Positions 42,801 to 51,805 of a stretch of DNA of 64,000 nt are shown here, piece by piece. Each line of letters starts with the position of its first letter. Position 1 is the first letter of the stretch. The notes under the pieces were generated by a model. That model did no database searches, was not told the DNA's origin, and saw only the letters and a list, made by a program, of their open reading frames with translations. The DNA is from Baaleninema simplex PCC 7105 (GTDB taxonomy: Bacteria > Cyanobacteriota > Cyanobacteriia > Cyanobacteriales > Geitlerinemataceae), in the NCBI RefSeq assembly GCF_000332355.1, contig NZ_KB235958.1, forward strand, positions 868,797 to 932,796. Reading direction: 5' to 3'. Position numbers and translations under genes: made by a program.

Positions 42801-44838
42801 CTTTGCTCCCGAAAAGATGTCTTCCTTCGCCGAACACCTCCACCAAGTTCTCGAAACTGGTGAAAGCGTGGAGTTCGAGTGTAACTGGCCGACGAGGAAC
42901 GGCTTGCGAGCCTACGAAACGCGATTGGTTCCCGAATTCGACGAGACGGGAACGCTGAGTACGATTTTGGAACTGTCGTGTGATATCACTGAAAAAAACG
43001 AAACCGAACAGGCGCTACGGGAGCGCGAACACAGCTTGCGCTTAGCCCTCGATATCGCCCACCTCGGCTTGTGGGAAGTGGATTTTCGCACGGGAAGCCT
43101 CGCCTGGTCTCAGCGAACTTGCGATATTTTCGGGACGACCCAGGACTGCGCCCCGACCACAGAGGCACAATTCTATCAGTGGGTTCACCCGGACGACTGC
43201 GATCGCGTGGGTCGAGCGGTCGAGCGTACCCTGCGGGAACACGTGGAATTCGACGAGCAAATGCGAATATTTCACGCCGATGGTACGTTGCGCTGGATTC
43301 ACAGTCTCGGGCGATTCGTTCGCGACGACGATCGCGGCGATCGTCTGTTGGGAATTACGATGGATATCACCGCGCGGAAAACCGCTGAAATTGCCCTCCG
43401 TCAGAGCGAACGCCGTTTTCAATCGCTGGTGGCCAACGTTCCGGGAGCGATTTACCAGTACGTCGTCCGTCAACCTTTCTTGAACGCTGACGGTCGGTTG
43501 AACGACGAACTGACCTATTTATGTGACGACTATCGCACGCTGTTCGAGATCGATCCCGAGGCGGTGTTGCGCGATTCTAGCTTGTTTTGGTCTCTCATCC
43601 ACCCCGACGATCTCGAAGGCTTCACCGCCTCGGTCTGGGAGTCGCTCGAAAACCTGACCCCCTGGCAGTTCGAGTATCGCATCGTCACGCCCACCGGTCG
43701 CCTGCGCTGGATTCATTCGATTTCGAGTCCTCAATTGCAGGATAACGGCGATGTGGTCTGGGACGGGATTTCCTTCGACATTAGCGATCGCAAACTCGCC
43801 CAACAAGCGCTCGAAGACAGTCGCCACTTTATCGAACGTATCGCCGATACCTCCCCGAACGTTCTCTATATTTTCGATCTCGAACAACGGCGCAACGTTT
43901 ACGTCAACCACGCGATCGAACGCTATCTCGGCTATACTCCCAACGAAGTGCAAGCTTTGGGCGATCGCCTCCTCGAAGCCCTCATCCATCCCGACGACCT
44001 CGGGGCGTATTTCGATCGCCTCCAACAGATCGCGGCTACGCCGGACGCGAACGTATTCGATTTCGAGTATCGGTTACAGCATAAAAACGGCCTGTGGCGT
44101 TGGTTTCTCGCCCGAGAAACGCCGTTTCTGCGAGGTTCGGACTCTCGCGTCCGACAGATTATCGGTACCGCCCAGGACATTACCGAACGCAAGCTCGCCG
44201 AATCGCGCCTGCAAAACTCGCTGGCGGAGAAGGAGGTCTTGTTACGAGAAATTCACCACCGGGTCAAAAACAATCTCAACGTCGTCCACAGCTTGCTCAA
44301 TATGCAGGCGCGGCGTGTCGAGGATCCCACGGTTCGCGAGGCGTTGCTCGACAGTCAACGTCGCCTGCAAGCGATGGCCTTGATTCACGAGAAACTCTAT
44401 CGGTCGGAAAGTTTGGCACAGGTCGATTTTGCTGAGTACTTGCAACATCTCGTCACCACGCTATCGCAAGCTTCGACGCTAGACTCACAGAGGATTTCGG
44501 TGGAGATGGAAACCGAACCCATCGAACTCGACATCGACACGGCCGTTCCCTGCGGTTTAATTGTCAACGAACTGCTCGCCAACGCCTTCAAACACGCGTT
44601 TCCAGATGCGCGATCGGGCAGGGTTCGAGTCGAACTTCGTCGGGAGGAGGAACGGCTTTTGAGATTGACGGTTGAAGACGATGGAATCGGCTTACCGGAC
44701 GACGCCCTGTCTCGGACGACGCGATCGCTCGGAATGCGTTTAGTTACCATTCTCGCCGATCAAATTGATGCTGCGCTCGAGATCGATTCCAACACGGGAA
44801 CTCGCTTTCAGTTGCAGTTTCGAGTTCCCTCGCCGTAG
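39883..44838 (+). CDS. Histidine kinase with nine PAS domains and a GAF domain
   Basis: 1651 residues from a GTG at 39883; an ATG at 39931 is an alternative and neither has a clear ribosome binding site. The order is PAS 1 (about 90-205), GAF (210-370), then PAS 2-9 to about 1435, most ending with a D-I-T-D/E-R-K PAC signature. The C-terminus has a HisKA_2 domain with phospho-acceptor His in LREIHHRVKNNLNVVHSLLN and an HATPase domain (NELLANAFKHAF; DDGIGLPDD). HisKA_2 kinases usually act with separate response regulators. No membrane helix is visible, so it should be cytosolic. The REC-kinase at 45580 is the nearest partner. Confidence 0.9.
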   Translation: MSRAFADFYLFYLLNWMRESDRTSVETTVDCLTNGVESASNLAKIHQNILETQLRDCSSPQESLDLVSRAGQFYQLVLQAWERRIDLDRSPFWQQLVEGCNELICLKDLDDRLLYINPNLETLLGYPPEAGRDCLSPDSIHPDDRDRVTRYFDACARSSPNKRSLEYRLRHRDGSWRHVESIAHDLRNDPHIGRIVVCTRDLHDRKQTELALEEQVRFNTLVARISNSFLNLSPDAVDGAIATALERIAQFFGLQMAGLFQLEDDRTPSDVRQRQHLQRTHSWVAEGLEAQRDRVFPPTLDAEAFVTGTLQSPEHCPPDRPIARPISIPLRNSKIFGWLAFASIDASEDRLQDRSDRLQFVGEILSSLLLRCRSERNLQRERAMFQELADGIDAVMWVFDLKHHRNLYVNSTNYQRIWGRSIAGLYDDATQFFQTIHPDDRQQVESALTSDRLSELKKIEYRILRPDGEVRWICARGFPVRHDNGEIERVVGIAEDVTERRQICTDLEAVRERYQLAVEGTGDGLWDWDIPQDIAHVSPRYWEIYGEPRQAFLENAYAWVFDRVHPDDRDRFARAVRDCCDRELPYHVEYRIQHTSGRWVWVQSRAQVVRDENGIPIRMVGSITDISDRKRAETALLDSEARLQFLLGVSPAILYCCTPQDPYETRYISENVRFYLGYDPEEILGDRHFHERRVHPDDRAEVFACLPNLFQLDFHVCEYRFRHKDGTYRWLYDRMRLIRDEDGNPTQIVGSFIDITDRKVAELALQNSEEKFRQIAENNRIVLFVKSADSSQIDYVNAAYETLWGQPRQDLYDDPQQWLEAVVPSDRANVLQVMNAHFTPDSPSNGEYRIRRPDGQLRWIYTWTFPIPDADGKLYRVAGFAEDITDRKRIEASLARNNAELETRVRLRTLELERFQEQLRQQQRDTQSLVDNSPDVICRFDRQLRHVFVNATLLEISGWPLERFLGKTIEELGFAPEKMSSFAEHLHQVLETGESVEFECNWPTRNGLRAYETRLVPEFDETGTLSTILELSCDITEKNETEQALREREHSLRLALDIAHLGLWEVDFRTGSLAWSQRTCDIFGTTQDCAPTTEAQFYQWVHPDDCDRVGRAVERTLREHVEFDEQMRIFHADGTLRWIHSLGRFVRDDDRGDRLLGITMDITARKTAEIALRQSERRFQSLVANVPGAIYQYVVRQPFLNADGRLNDELTYLCDDYRTLFEIDPEAVLRDSSLFWSLIHPDDLEGFTASVWESLENLTPWQFEYRIVTPTGRLRWIHSISSPQLQDNGDVVWDGISFDISDRKLAQQALEDSRHFIERIADTSPNVLYIFDLEQRRNVYVNHAIERYLGYTPNEVQALGDRLLEALIHPDDLGAYFDRLQQIAATPDANVFDFEYRLQHKNGLWRWFLARETPFLRGSDSRVRQIIGTAQDITERKLAESRLQNSLAEKEVLLREIHHRVKNNLNVVHSLLNMQARRVEDPTVREALLDSQRRLQAMALIHEKLYRSESLAQVDFAEYLQHLVTTLSQASTLDSQRISVEMETEPIELDIDTAVPCGLIVNELLANAFKHAFPDARSGRVRVELRREEERLLRLTVEDDGIGLPDDALSRTTRSLGMRLVTILADQIDAALEIDSNTGTRFQLQFRVPSP

Positions 44839-45579
44839 CGTCTCACCCAGCGCGATCGCCGCTTTCAATTGTTCGGTTTCGGCAGTTTTTCCCAAATTTA
44901 CTGTTTTTTGTCTCGCTAACTGTCCTATTTTTATGTCATGCTCGTTCCTCTCCACAAACCCGATCTGTAAAGATGCTACAGAGATCTCGAGAAAAAACGA
45001 CAATCGATCGGCGATTGCCTCTAAAACACGATTATATAATTGATTGACAGTTTATTTTCTGTTTTTTGTCGAAAGTTGTCGCTTTTTAAGGTATGGTAAG
45101 ATTGAGTGGCAAACCGAAAGTTTGAATTCATAAAACTTACCTAACAGTTTCATTTTTCATATCGAACGCGATCGGAGATGAATTGACTTATATTGCACTG
45201 CGATCGCTATGTATACTGGATTTCAGTACATTTCTCAGGAAACGTTCGCCTCTCAAAAATAATCTAGATTCGAGCAACTGACGGACTGTTTGAGACTCCA
45301 AGACTCATTGCTTGAAAAAATAAGACTTTGTTTTTTGTCGATCGCGATCGAAAAAACAAAGTCTTCGAGCGAAAATACCTAAAATATGGGTCTTCTGGGT
45401 CTGTGATGAAAACTGTATCCTAGACCACATAAAATTCAAGCTACAATCGCTGAAACCCTTGGTATTACGTTATCTAGACACAAAAAATCACCATATATCC
45501 CGAAGATTCTAAAATATTCGACAAACCGAACATAAAACTCAATAAAAACAGAAAACCAACATTTTGAGAGATCGAAAAA
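44839..45579. other. AT-rich gap with a 44-base palindrome
   Basis: No gene is supported in 740 bases. At 45323-45366 AAGACTTTGTTTTTT pairs perfectly with AAAAAACAAAGTCTT around a 14-base loop that contains CGATCGCGATCG. The 15 bp stem is the strongest structure in the gap. It could act as a terminator in both directions or an RNA element between the two kinase genes. Repeated TGTTTTTTGTC words occur elsewhere in the gap (44904, 45060). Confidence 0.6.
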
Positions 45580-46677
45580 ATGACGAAATATCAAAAGATA
45601 TTAATTGTTGAAGACGAACTGATTGCCGCCCATAACCTCGCAGAAGATGTCGAATCTCTCGGGTATAGGGTTGTTGGCATTCTCAAAACTGCGGAGGAAG
45701 CCATCGATCGCGTTCGTTGCGATCCGCCAGATTTAGTCTTAATGGATATCAAACTGAAAGGAGATCTCACGGGAATCGAAGCAGCCGAACTCATCCGACA
45801 AACGGGAATTCCCATTATTTTCTTAACAGCGTTTAGCGATAATACTACCCTCGATCGCGTTCTCGAGACAGGAGCGTATGGATATCTAACAAAACCCGCC
45901 AAAATAGAAGATATAAAAACGACGATCGCCATAGCCATAAAAAAACAAATAGAGACTAAAAAAATAGAAGGTTTACTACAAGAACAAACTCAAGTCAACC
46001 AACTTAAATCAATATTTCTATCGACTGTTGCACACGATCTACGCATTCCCCTCACACAAATTTTAGGATCGCTTGAAATTATTCAATATTACGATCGCAA
46101 ACTCGATGAAGCGAAAAAAGCCAAACATTTCGGTCGTATCAAAAACGCGATCGATTCGATGCGAAACCAACTCGAAGAACTACTAACCGTCAATCGTGCC
46201 GAGTCCGGGCGGCTTCCCTTCAATCCTCAACCGACCGATGTATTCGCGTTATTGAACGAGGCGATCGATAACTTTCAACAGAGTACGGACGGGCGAAATC
46301 CCATTTACTTGACATCCGAAGGCGATTGCTCGTCAGTTGCTGTCGATACAACGCTGATCGAACATATTTTGTCTAATTTAATTTCCAACGCCATTAAATA
46401 TTCTCCACCCAACAATCCCATCGAAATTAACCTGCACAGCCACAGCGATCGCCTCGTGGTGACAGTGAGCGATCGCGGCATCGGAATGCCGTCAGACTTC
46501 CTCGACAAACTCTTTCAACCTTTCGAGCGTGCCTCCAACGTCGGTAACGTGAAAGGGGTGGGTGTGGGCTTGTACGTCGTCAAACAAGCCGTCGAACGCC
46601 ACGGCGGAGAAATTTTCGCTCAAAGCGCGATCGGCGAAGGTACGCAGTTTACAGTGATTCTCCCCGTCTCCCGCTAA
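45580..46677 (+). CDS. Hybrid protein: response regulator receiver plus histidine kinase
   Basis: 365 residues. The receiver (1-125) has the acidic pair ED at 11-12, phospho-acceptor Asp56 in LVLMDIKLKG and Lys in YLTKPAKIED. A short coiled linker leads to a HisKA domain with His in STVAHDLRIPLTQILGSLE (about residue 150) and a HATPase domain (ISNAIKYSPPNN; DRGIGMPSDF; GVGLYVVKQ). The receiver lies at the N-terminus, so this is a relay kinase that could receive phosphate from another kinase, most simply the nine-PAS HisKA_2 protein just upstream. Confidence 0.9.
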   Translation: MTKYQKILIVEDELIAAHNLAEDVESLGYRVVGILKTAEEAIDRVRCDPPDLVLMDIKLKGDLTGIEAAELIRQTGIPIIFLTAFSDNTTLDRVLETGAYGYLTKPAKIEDIKTTIAIAIKKQIETKKIEGLLQEQTQVNQLKSIFLSTVAHDLRIPLTQILGSLEIIQYYDRKLDEAKKAKHFGRIKNAIDSMRNQLEELLTVNRAESGRLPFNPQPTDVFALLNEAIDNFQQSTDGRNPIYLTSEGDCSSVAVDTTLIEHILSNLISNAIKYSPPNNPIEINLHSHSDRLVVTVSDRGIGMPSDFLDKLFQPFERASNVGNVKGVGVGLYVVKQAVERHGGEIFAQSAIGEGTQFTVILPVSR

Positions 46678-46775
46678 GAAGATGCCAGAACCTCGCAGAG
46701 CGACGCTTAACGTTTCGGACTCTTTCTCTTAAAATCTGAATAACTGTTCAATTGTTGTTTTCGAGGAAAATTTTG

Positions 46776-48740
46776 ATGAAGACGTCCGCGAAACCCACCA
46801 CAGACTGCTGTAGCTGTCACGGCACAACCGACACCCACCCCGCATCGCATCAGCGCAAAAAACGGCGAGAAATCTGGCTTCTCGCGGGGGTTAGCCTGTG
46901 GTTTGCCGTGGGACTAGCACTCACCGGAAACGAGGTCTTAACGGGAATCTGGACGCCTGCGTGGTTTCTCCCAGCGTATTTCATCGTCGGCTGGGACGTT
47001 TTGAAAACTGCCGGACGCCACATCGTGCGCGGTCGAGCGTTCGACGAAACCTTCTTGATGAGCGTGGCGACCCTCGGAGCGATCGCCATCGACGCCGCCC
47101 CAGAAGCCGTAGGCGTAATGCTGTTTTACCGAATTGGCGAAGCCGTCCAAGAGTTCGCCGTCGATCGCTCTCGAAACTCGATTCGATCGCTCTTAGAAGT
47201 GCGTCCAGACGTCGCTCGTGTCAAAACATCAGAAGGATTTCAATCAGTCTCACCAGAAGTCGTCGAAGTCGGCACCGAAATCTTCATCAAACCCGGCGAA
47301 CGAATTCCCCTCGACGGCGAAGTGTTGTCTGGAAACAGCTATCTCGACACGTCTGCCCTAACTGGGGAGTCCGTACCGCGATCCGTCGAAGCGGGCGATC
47401 GCGTCCTAGCCGGAACCATCAACCAAAGCGGGGCGTTAACCGTGCGCGTCACCCAACCCTTCGGCGAATCCTCCATCGTGCGAATTTTAGAACTCGTCGA
47501 AAACGCCCGCCACCAGAAAGCCCCCACCGAAACCTTTATGAGACGGTTCGCCCGTCGTTACACTCCCTTCGTCGTGGGATTAGCCCTGGCGATCGCGACG
47601 CTTCCGCCGCTGTTTTTACCCGAAGCCACCTTTATCGAATGGGGCTATCGGGCGTTAATTCTGCTCGTCATATCTTGTCCCTGTGGGTTGGTGATTAGCA
47701 TTCCCTTGGGATACTTCGGCGGCGTCGGCGGTGCAGCGAAACAGGGGGTGTTGGTCAAAGGATCGGTATTTCTCGATCGCCTCGCCGAGTTACACACCGT
47801 CGTTTTCGACAAAACCGGAACCCTCACCGAAGGCTCCTTCGAGGTAACGCAGGTGCGGCCTGCCGACGGTTGGAACGCCGAGGAGGTATTGCAATGGGCG
47901 GCGCTGGCAGAATCTCACTCGACCCATCCGATCGCCCGATCCATCTGTCGCGCCGTCTCCGATCGCACTTCTGAGATGACGTTTGAGATGACGTTGAGCG
48001 ACTATCAGGAAATTTCCGGTCGTGGGGTACGCGTGACGGCCGCAGACAGTGAAGGGATCGAAAGAGCGATCGCCGTTGGAAGCGATCGCCTGTTCGAGTC
48101 GGCGAACTTTCCCCCCTTCGCGTCGGCCGGAACGGGCGTGCGCGTGGCGATCGACGGTCGCTATATCGGCGACATCGTCGTGTCCGATCGCCTGCGAGAA
48201 GACGCAGCAGCCACCGTATCGCAGTTAAAACAGTTGGGGGTCGATCGGATGGTGATGTTGACGGGGGACAGGCGATCGGTCGCAGAATCGATCGCCAAAG
48301 CGATCGGCATCGACGACGTGCGAGCCGAACTGCTACCTGAAGATAAAGCCAACGCGCTCGACGAGGTGTTTCGCGACTTAGCCTCGACGGAAACAGGAAC
48401 CGTGGCCTTTGTCGGCGACGGTATCAACGACGCCCCAGCCATTGCCCGAGCGGACGTGGGCGTGGCCATGGGCGGATTGGGGTCGGACGCTGCCATCGAA
48501 ACCGCCGATGTCGTGTTGATGTCCGACGCGCCCTCAAAACTGGTCGATGCCGTGCGTTTCGGCCGTCGCACCCGCCGCATCGTCTGGCAGAACATCGCGA
48601 TCGCTCTGGGGGTCAAAGGTATCGTTATTCTCTTAGGGGCGTTGGGGTTTGCAACCCTCTGGGAAGCCGTCTTTGCCGATGTCGGGGTCGCCTTAATCGC
48701 GATCGCCAACGCCACGCGAGCGTTATACCGTGCAGAGTGA
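46776..48740 (+). CDS. P1B-type heavy-metal ATPase (Zn/Cd/Pb type)
   Basis: 654 residues from the ATG at 46776, with GAGG upstream. It pumps soft metal cations across the membrane using ATP. The transmembrane metal site is SCPCGLVIS, the phosphorylated Asp is in DKTGTLTEG, the nucleotide-site His-Pro is in ESHSTHPIA, and the hinge is GDGINDAPA. The last helix has FADVGVALIA, whose Asp marks the Zn/Cd/Pb group. There is no folded HMA domain; instead a short N-terminal TTDCCSCHGTTDTHPASH tail offers Cys and His ligands. No metal-responsive repressor gene is adjacent. Its stop overlaps the next start. Confidence 0.9.
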   Translation: MKTSAKPTTDCCSCHGTTDTHPASHQRKKRREIWLLAGVSLWFAVGLALTGNEVLTGIWTPAWFLPAYFIVGWDVLKTAGRHIVRGRAFDETFLMSVATLGAIAIDAAPEAVGVMLFYRIGEAVQEFAVDRSRNSIRSLLEVRPDVARVKTSEGFQSVSPEVVEVGTEIFIKPGERIPLDGEVLSGNSYLDTSALTGESVPRSVEAGDRVLAGTINQSGALTVRVTQPFGESSIVRILELVENARHQKAPTETFMRRFARRYTPFVVGLALAIATLPPLFLPEATFIEWGYRALILLVISCPCGLVISIPLGYFGGVGGAAKQGVLVKGSVFLDRLAELHTVVFDKTGTLTEGSFEVTQVRPADGWNAEEVLQWAALAESHSTHPIARSICRAVSDRTSEMTFEMTLSDYQEISGRGVRVTAADSEGIERAIAVGSDRLFESANFPPFASAGTGVRVAIDGRYIGDIVVSDRLREDAAATVSQLKQLGVDRMVMLTGDRRSVAESIAKAIGIDDVRAELLPEDKANALDEVFRDLASTETGTVAFVGDGINDAPAIARADVGVAMGGLGSDAAIETADVVLMSDAPSKLVDAVRFGRRTRRIVWQNIAIALGVKGIVILLGALGFATLWEAVFADVGVALIAIANATRALYRAE

Positions 48741-50152
48741 AGAACGTCCTCACGTCCAAGAAAGCAGCGATCGCTCTCGAGAGATCTGCCCCACCGATCG
48801 CAGAAGTGGCAAAATCGAAATATCGTTCGACGCCAAAGGAAACAGCGGTGAAAGTATCCCCGTCTCGACCCGGAAACGTTTCCGCCCTGCTGTGGTGGAG
48901 TGTTATCGCCACCGTCACTATTTTGACCTCTGCCATTTTGGGGGCGGTTGCAGCCTTAGTGATGCCTGCCTCTTCCTTCGTTCGCTCTCCGTGGCGTCAA
49001 GGGCGACTGTGGGACAATTTCGGGTACGAACTCTCGCGTCCGGTTAACATTCTCGTGTTGGGGGTCGATCGCGACCCGGAAATCGCCGACGATTCCCCCA
49101 ATCTCTTTCGCGGACGTAGCGATACGGTGTTGGTGATGCACTTCGACCCCAACGACGACAGCCTCAATGTCGTCTCTGTTCCTCGAGACACGCAAGTCGA
49201 ACTGCCCGATTATGGAGTTGCCAAACTCAACCAAGCCAACGCCATCGGTGGCGTCGCACTGGCTGAAGCCACGGTTCGAGGCTTGACGAACGACTTGAGC
49301 GTCGATCGCTACGTGCGCGTCAATACAGAAGCTCTCGTCGAACTCGTGGATATGCTGGGAGGCGTCGAGGTGTTCGTTCCCTATCCCATGTCCTATCTCG
49401 ATCGCACGCAGCAACTCGTTATCGATCTCGATCCCGGTTGGCAACTCCTCGACGGCAGACAAGCCCAGCAGTTCAGTCGTTTCCGTCAAGGGCGTTATGG
49501 GGATGTCGGACGAGTCCAGCGACAGCAAATCCTCATTGAAGCGTTGCGCGATCGCCTGACTAACCCCACGGTGATTCCTCGCATTCCGGCGATCGTGCGC
49601 GTGATGCAGAAGTATGTCGATACGAACCTTACGCTCGAGGAAATGGTGGCCTTGGCTGGATTTGGCGTGCAACTCGACCCACAGCAGTTTCGCATGGTTT
49701 TGCTGCCGGGACGTTTCAGTACCGCTACTGAGTCTGATAGCAGTTACTGGCTGATCGATACTGAACAACGCGATCGCATTGTGGCGGAATTTCTCGATCG
49801 CACGCCATCGGATGCTTTTATCGATCGACCGAGTTCTCAAGCGGCTTTTAACGAAACGCCCACTCGACCTCGCATTGCGATTCAAAACGCCAGTGGCGAC
49901 CCTCAAACGGTCGATCTCGTGCGATCGAAATTGCAACAACTCGGGTTTAGTGAGATTTACGTCGCTCCCAACTGGAACGAGGTGCGCCGTCATACGGCAA
50001 TCGTCGTCCAAACGGGCGATCTCGAGGCGGCTCGACGGTTGCAAGGTGCGTTGGGATTCGGAAACATCGAGTCTCTTTCGACTGGCGATCTCGATTCCGA
50101 TCTGACGCTACGGGTCGGTTCCGACGCGCGATCGGCGATCGAACGCTGGTGA
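48737..50152 (+). CDS. LytR-CpsA-Psr (LCP) family protein
   Basis: 471 residues from a GTG at 48737 that overlaps the ATPase stop (GTGA). A cytosolic basic N-terminus is followed by one membrane helix (about 53-75). The extracytoplasmic LCP domain (about 100-330) has NILVLGVDRD, GRSDTVLVMHFDPNDDSLNV and VSVPRDTQVELP, with the Arg and Asp residues that bind polyprenyl diphosphate lipids. A LytR_C domain ends the protein (370-460). LCP enzymes attach glycopolymers to the cell wall. Overlap with a metal pump gene indicates a shared message but no obvious shared task. Confidence 0.9.
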   Translation: MKNVLTSKKAAIALERSAPPIAEVAKSKYRSTPKETAVKVSPSRPGNVSALLWWSVIATVTILTSAILGAVAALVMPASSFVRSPWRQGRLWDNFGYELSRPVNILVLGVDRDPEIADDSPNLFRGRSDTVLVMHFDPNDDSLNVVSVPRDTQVELPDYGVAKLNQANAIGGVALAEATVRGLTNDLSVDRYVRVNTEALVELVDMLGGVEVFVPYPMSYLDRTQQLVIDLDPGWQLLDGRQAQQFSRFRQGRYGDVGRVQRQQILIEALRDRLTNPTVIPRIPAIVRVMQKYVDTNLTLEEMVALAGFGVQLDPQQFRMVLLPGRFSTATESDSSYWLIDTEQRDRIVAEFLDRTPSDAFIDRPSSQAAFNETPTRPRIAIQNASGDPQTVDLVRSKLQQLGFSEIYVAPNWNEVRRHTAIVVQTGDLEAARRLQGALGFGNIESLSTGDLDSDLTLRVGSDARSAIERW

Positions 50153-50509
50153 TGCGTGCATAAGTCGGTTCGACCTCAAAATTAGATCGTTCTCGACTTT
50201 TATTGAATTTCTATTCAATTTTCAGATCGAGACACACCTCTCAACTGCTTCGTAAAAATTGACCCGAGCGCGTCAATTCTTCGAGCAGTTCGTTCTCGCC
50301 AGTAAGAGGTCTCAGCGAAACCGAAAATTCGACTCCACTTTCTACACTTTTGATGACCGACAGTGCGTCTCGAATTCAAGTATGAATTTCCACTGTAAAA
50401 TCACCCTCAATTTCACGTTTAGGGGCGAACAGTTAAAAATTCAAAAGTTCGTCAAAGCCAAAACAAATAGCGATTTAAGACTGCCAAGAAGTCCTGTTTT
50501 CTCAGCAGT
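50153..50509. other. Intergenic region, 357 bp
   Basis: AT-rich stretch between convergent genes (LCP and the 76-residue protein). No convincing gene, repeat or terminator is seen. Confidence 0.4.
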
Positions 50510-50740
50510 CTAGCCAATAACAGATAACTCGTTTTCAACTTTGACTTTGCCCTTGAGGATAGCCCGCAGCAATCGATCGATTGCCCGTCTTTCTTCTTCA
50601 GAGAGCGTATCGTCCAAAATAGCTGCACGTAACCCGTACCGATCGGCAACTGCAATTTTTCCAGTCGTTCGGGCCGACACGAGCATTTCGCCGATCGCTC
50701 CGGGGATGAGCATCGTTCGCTCGATCGTATATTTATGCAT
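50510..50740 (-). CDS. Small conserved-looking protein of unknown function
   Basis: 76 residues from the ATG at 50740 (MHKYTIERTMLIPGAIGEML). The open frame extends 27 codons upstream, but the extension is unlike a protein N-terminus. The sequence has a small beta-like start, then DDTLSEEERRAIDRLLRAIL, a clear amphipathic helix. No Cys, signal peptide or membrane segment. It looks like a plasmid- or toxin-antitoxin-size regulatory protein, but I recognise no family for certain and no partner toxin is adjacent. Confidence 0.6.
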   Translation of the reverse strand: MHKYTIERTMLIPGAIGEMLVSARTTGKIAVADRYGLRAAILDDTLSEEERRAIDRLLRAILKGKVKVENELSVIG

Positions 50741-50968
50741 TCTAAAGTATGACCCGGAGAAGACACTTCTAATTGTGATTAATCGAGTGAAGGATTTCTG
50801 TGATTTACTCCATCTCTCCAACGTGAGTTCGATCGTTAGAAAATTAGATCGACCTTACAACACCACAGCGATCGCGATCGTTGCAGGTTTTGTAATTTTA
50901 GGTTAAGGGTACGATCGCAGAAGAGACGAAAACGAGAGATCGAACAGTCCATCACCTCGTAACGAGAT

Positions 50969-51733
50969 TCACGATACGTTGTCGGTCGAGCGATCGAGTT
51001 GCAAGCGATAGCGGTACAGAGCGACCGGACGACCGTTCGCCCGAAAATAATTCGGGTCTTTCGGAGACAAATAAATCGCGGTCATTTGGTCGGACTCGAT
51101 CCGAGTCGGCGACGCGCGATAGTAAACCGTCGTGGTTTCCACCTCGTTCAGATAGATTTGCGGCCGCGTGCGAAAGACTTGATACGCCACTTCCGTCGCC
51201 ACAAAGCGGTCGGGATTCAGACGTTCGCTGTTTCGGCCTCGCACCACCGAAACTAACTGGCGTTTCGGCGGAATCCGCGTAATTTGGCGGTTGGGGTTGT
51301 CGGGATCGACGCGAACGGACACCTCGCTGTCGGGGCCTAAATACGCGCGAGCGATACTTTCGCCGTTGAAGGTGCGATCGGCGACAATGGGAGCGTCGGA
51401 CTCACCATCAGAATTCAAACCTGACTCAGACGGCGACTGTGGCTGAAAGCGCACCTGAAACTGGAGCGATCGATCCAAATAGCGACGGTTGACCTCGTAT
51501 CCCGGCGTAACGATGTCCGGGGCTAACGGTGCGATCGCTTCGACCAGCGTACTCGTTACGTCCCACGTTCCAGCCATCCACTGCGGATAAATCAAATCCC
51601 CTTTTGCCATACGGACGGGGGGTTTTCCCTGCCAGTTCGGAAACTGTGCCGCGCGATCGCCCAACTCCCCAGCGATCGCCATCGGCATCCACAGCCACCA
51701 GAGGCAAACAATCCAAACAATTCCTCGAAACAC
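50969..51733 (-). CDS. Secreted DUF6816-like protein
   Basis: 254 residues. Residues 1-21 (MFRGIVWIVCLWWLWMPMAI, then AG) form a signal peptide. The mature start has FPNWQGKPPVRMAKGDLIYP and QWMAGTWDVTSTL, a pattern I associate with the cyanobacterial and plastid DUF6816 family. A beta-rich domain follows with EVAYQVFRT and ESDQMTAIYLSPKDP. It would be periplasmic or lumenal; the role is unknown. The family name is from memory and should be treated as probable. Confidence 0.6.
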   Translation of the reverse strand: MFRGIVWIVCLWWLWMPMAIAGELGDRAAQFPNWQGKPPVRMAKGDLIYPQWMAGTWDVTSTLVEAIAPLAPDIVTPGYEVNRRYLDRSLQFQVRFQPQSPSESGLNSDGESDAPIVADRTFNGESIARAYLGPDSEVSVRVDPDNPNRQITRIPPKRQLVSVVRGRNSERLNPDRFVATEVAYQVFRTRPQIYLNEVETTTVYYRASPTRIESDQMTAIYLSPKDPNYFRANGRPVALYRYRLQLDRSTDNVS

Positions 51734-51805
51734 AGTTCAATAATCGATCGTTGACAGTTAACAATTGATAACGAAGCGAGATGAGGCAATTTCCCCATCA
51801 CATCA

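Noticed and set aside
41463-42863. 466-codon plus-strand frame inside the multi-PAS kinase
   Set aside because: Overlapping frame with extreme Arg/Ser content; the kinase frame carries the PAS motifs.
48956-50044. Minus-strand 362-codon frame opposite the LCP gene
   Set aside because: Long but antisense to an unmistakable LCP protein; it has no recognisable domain.
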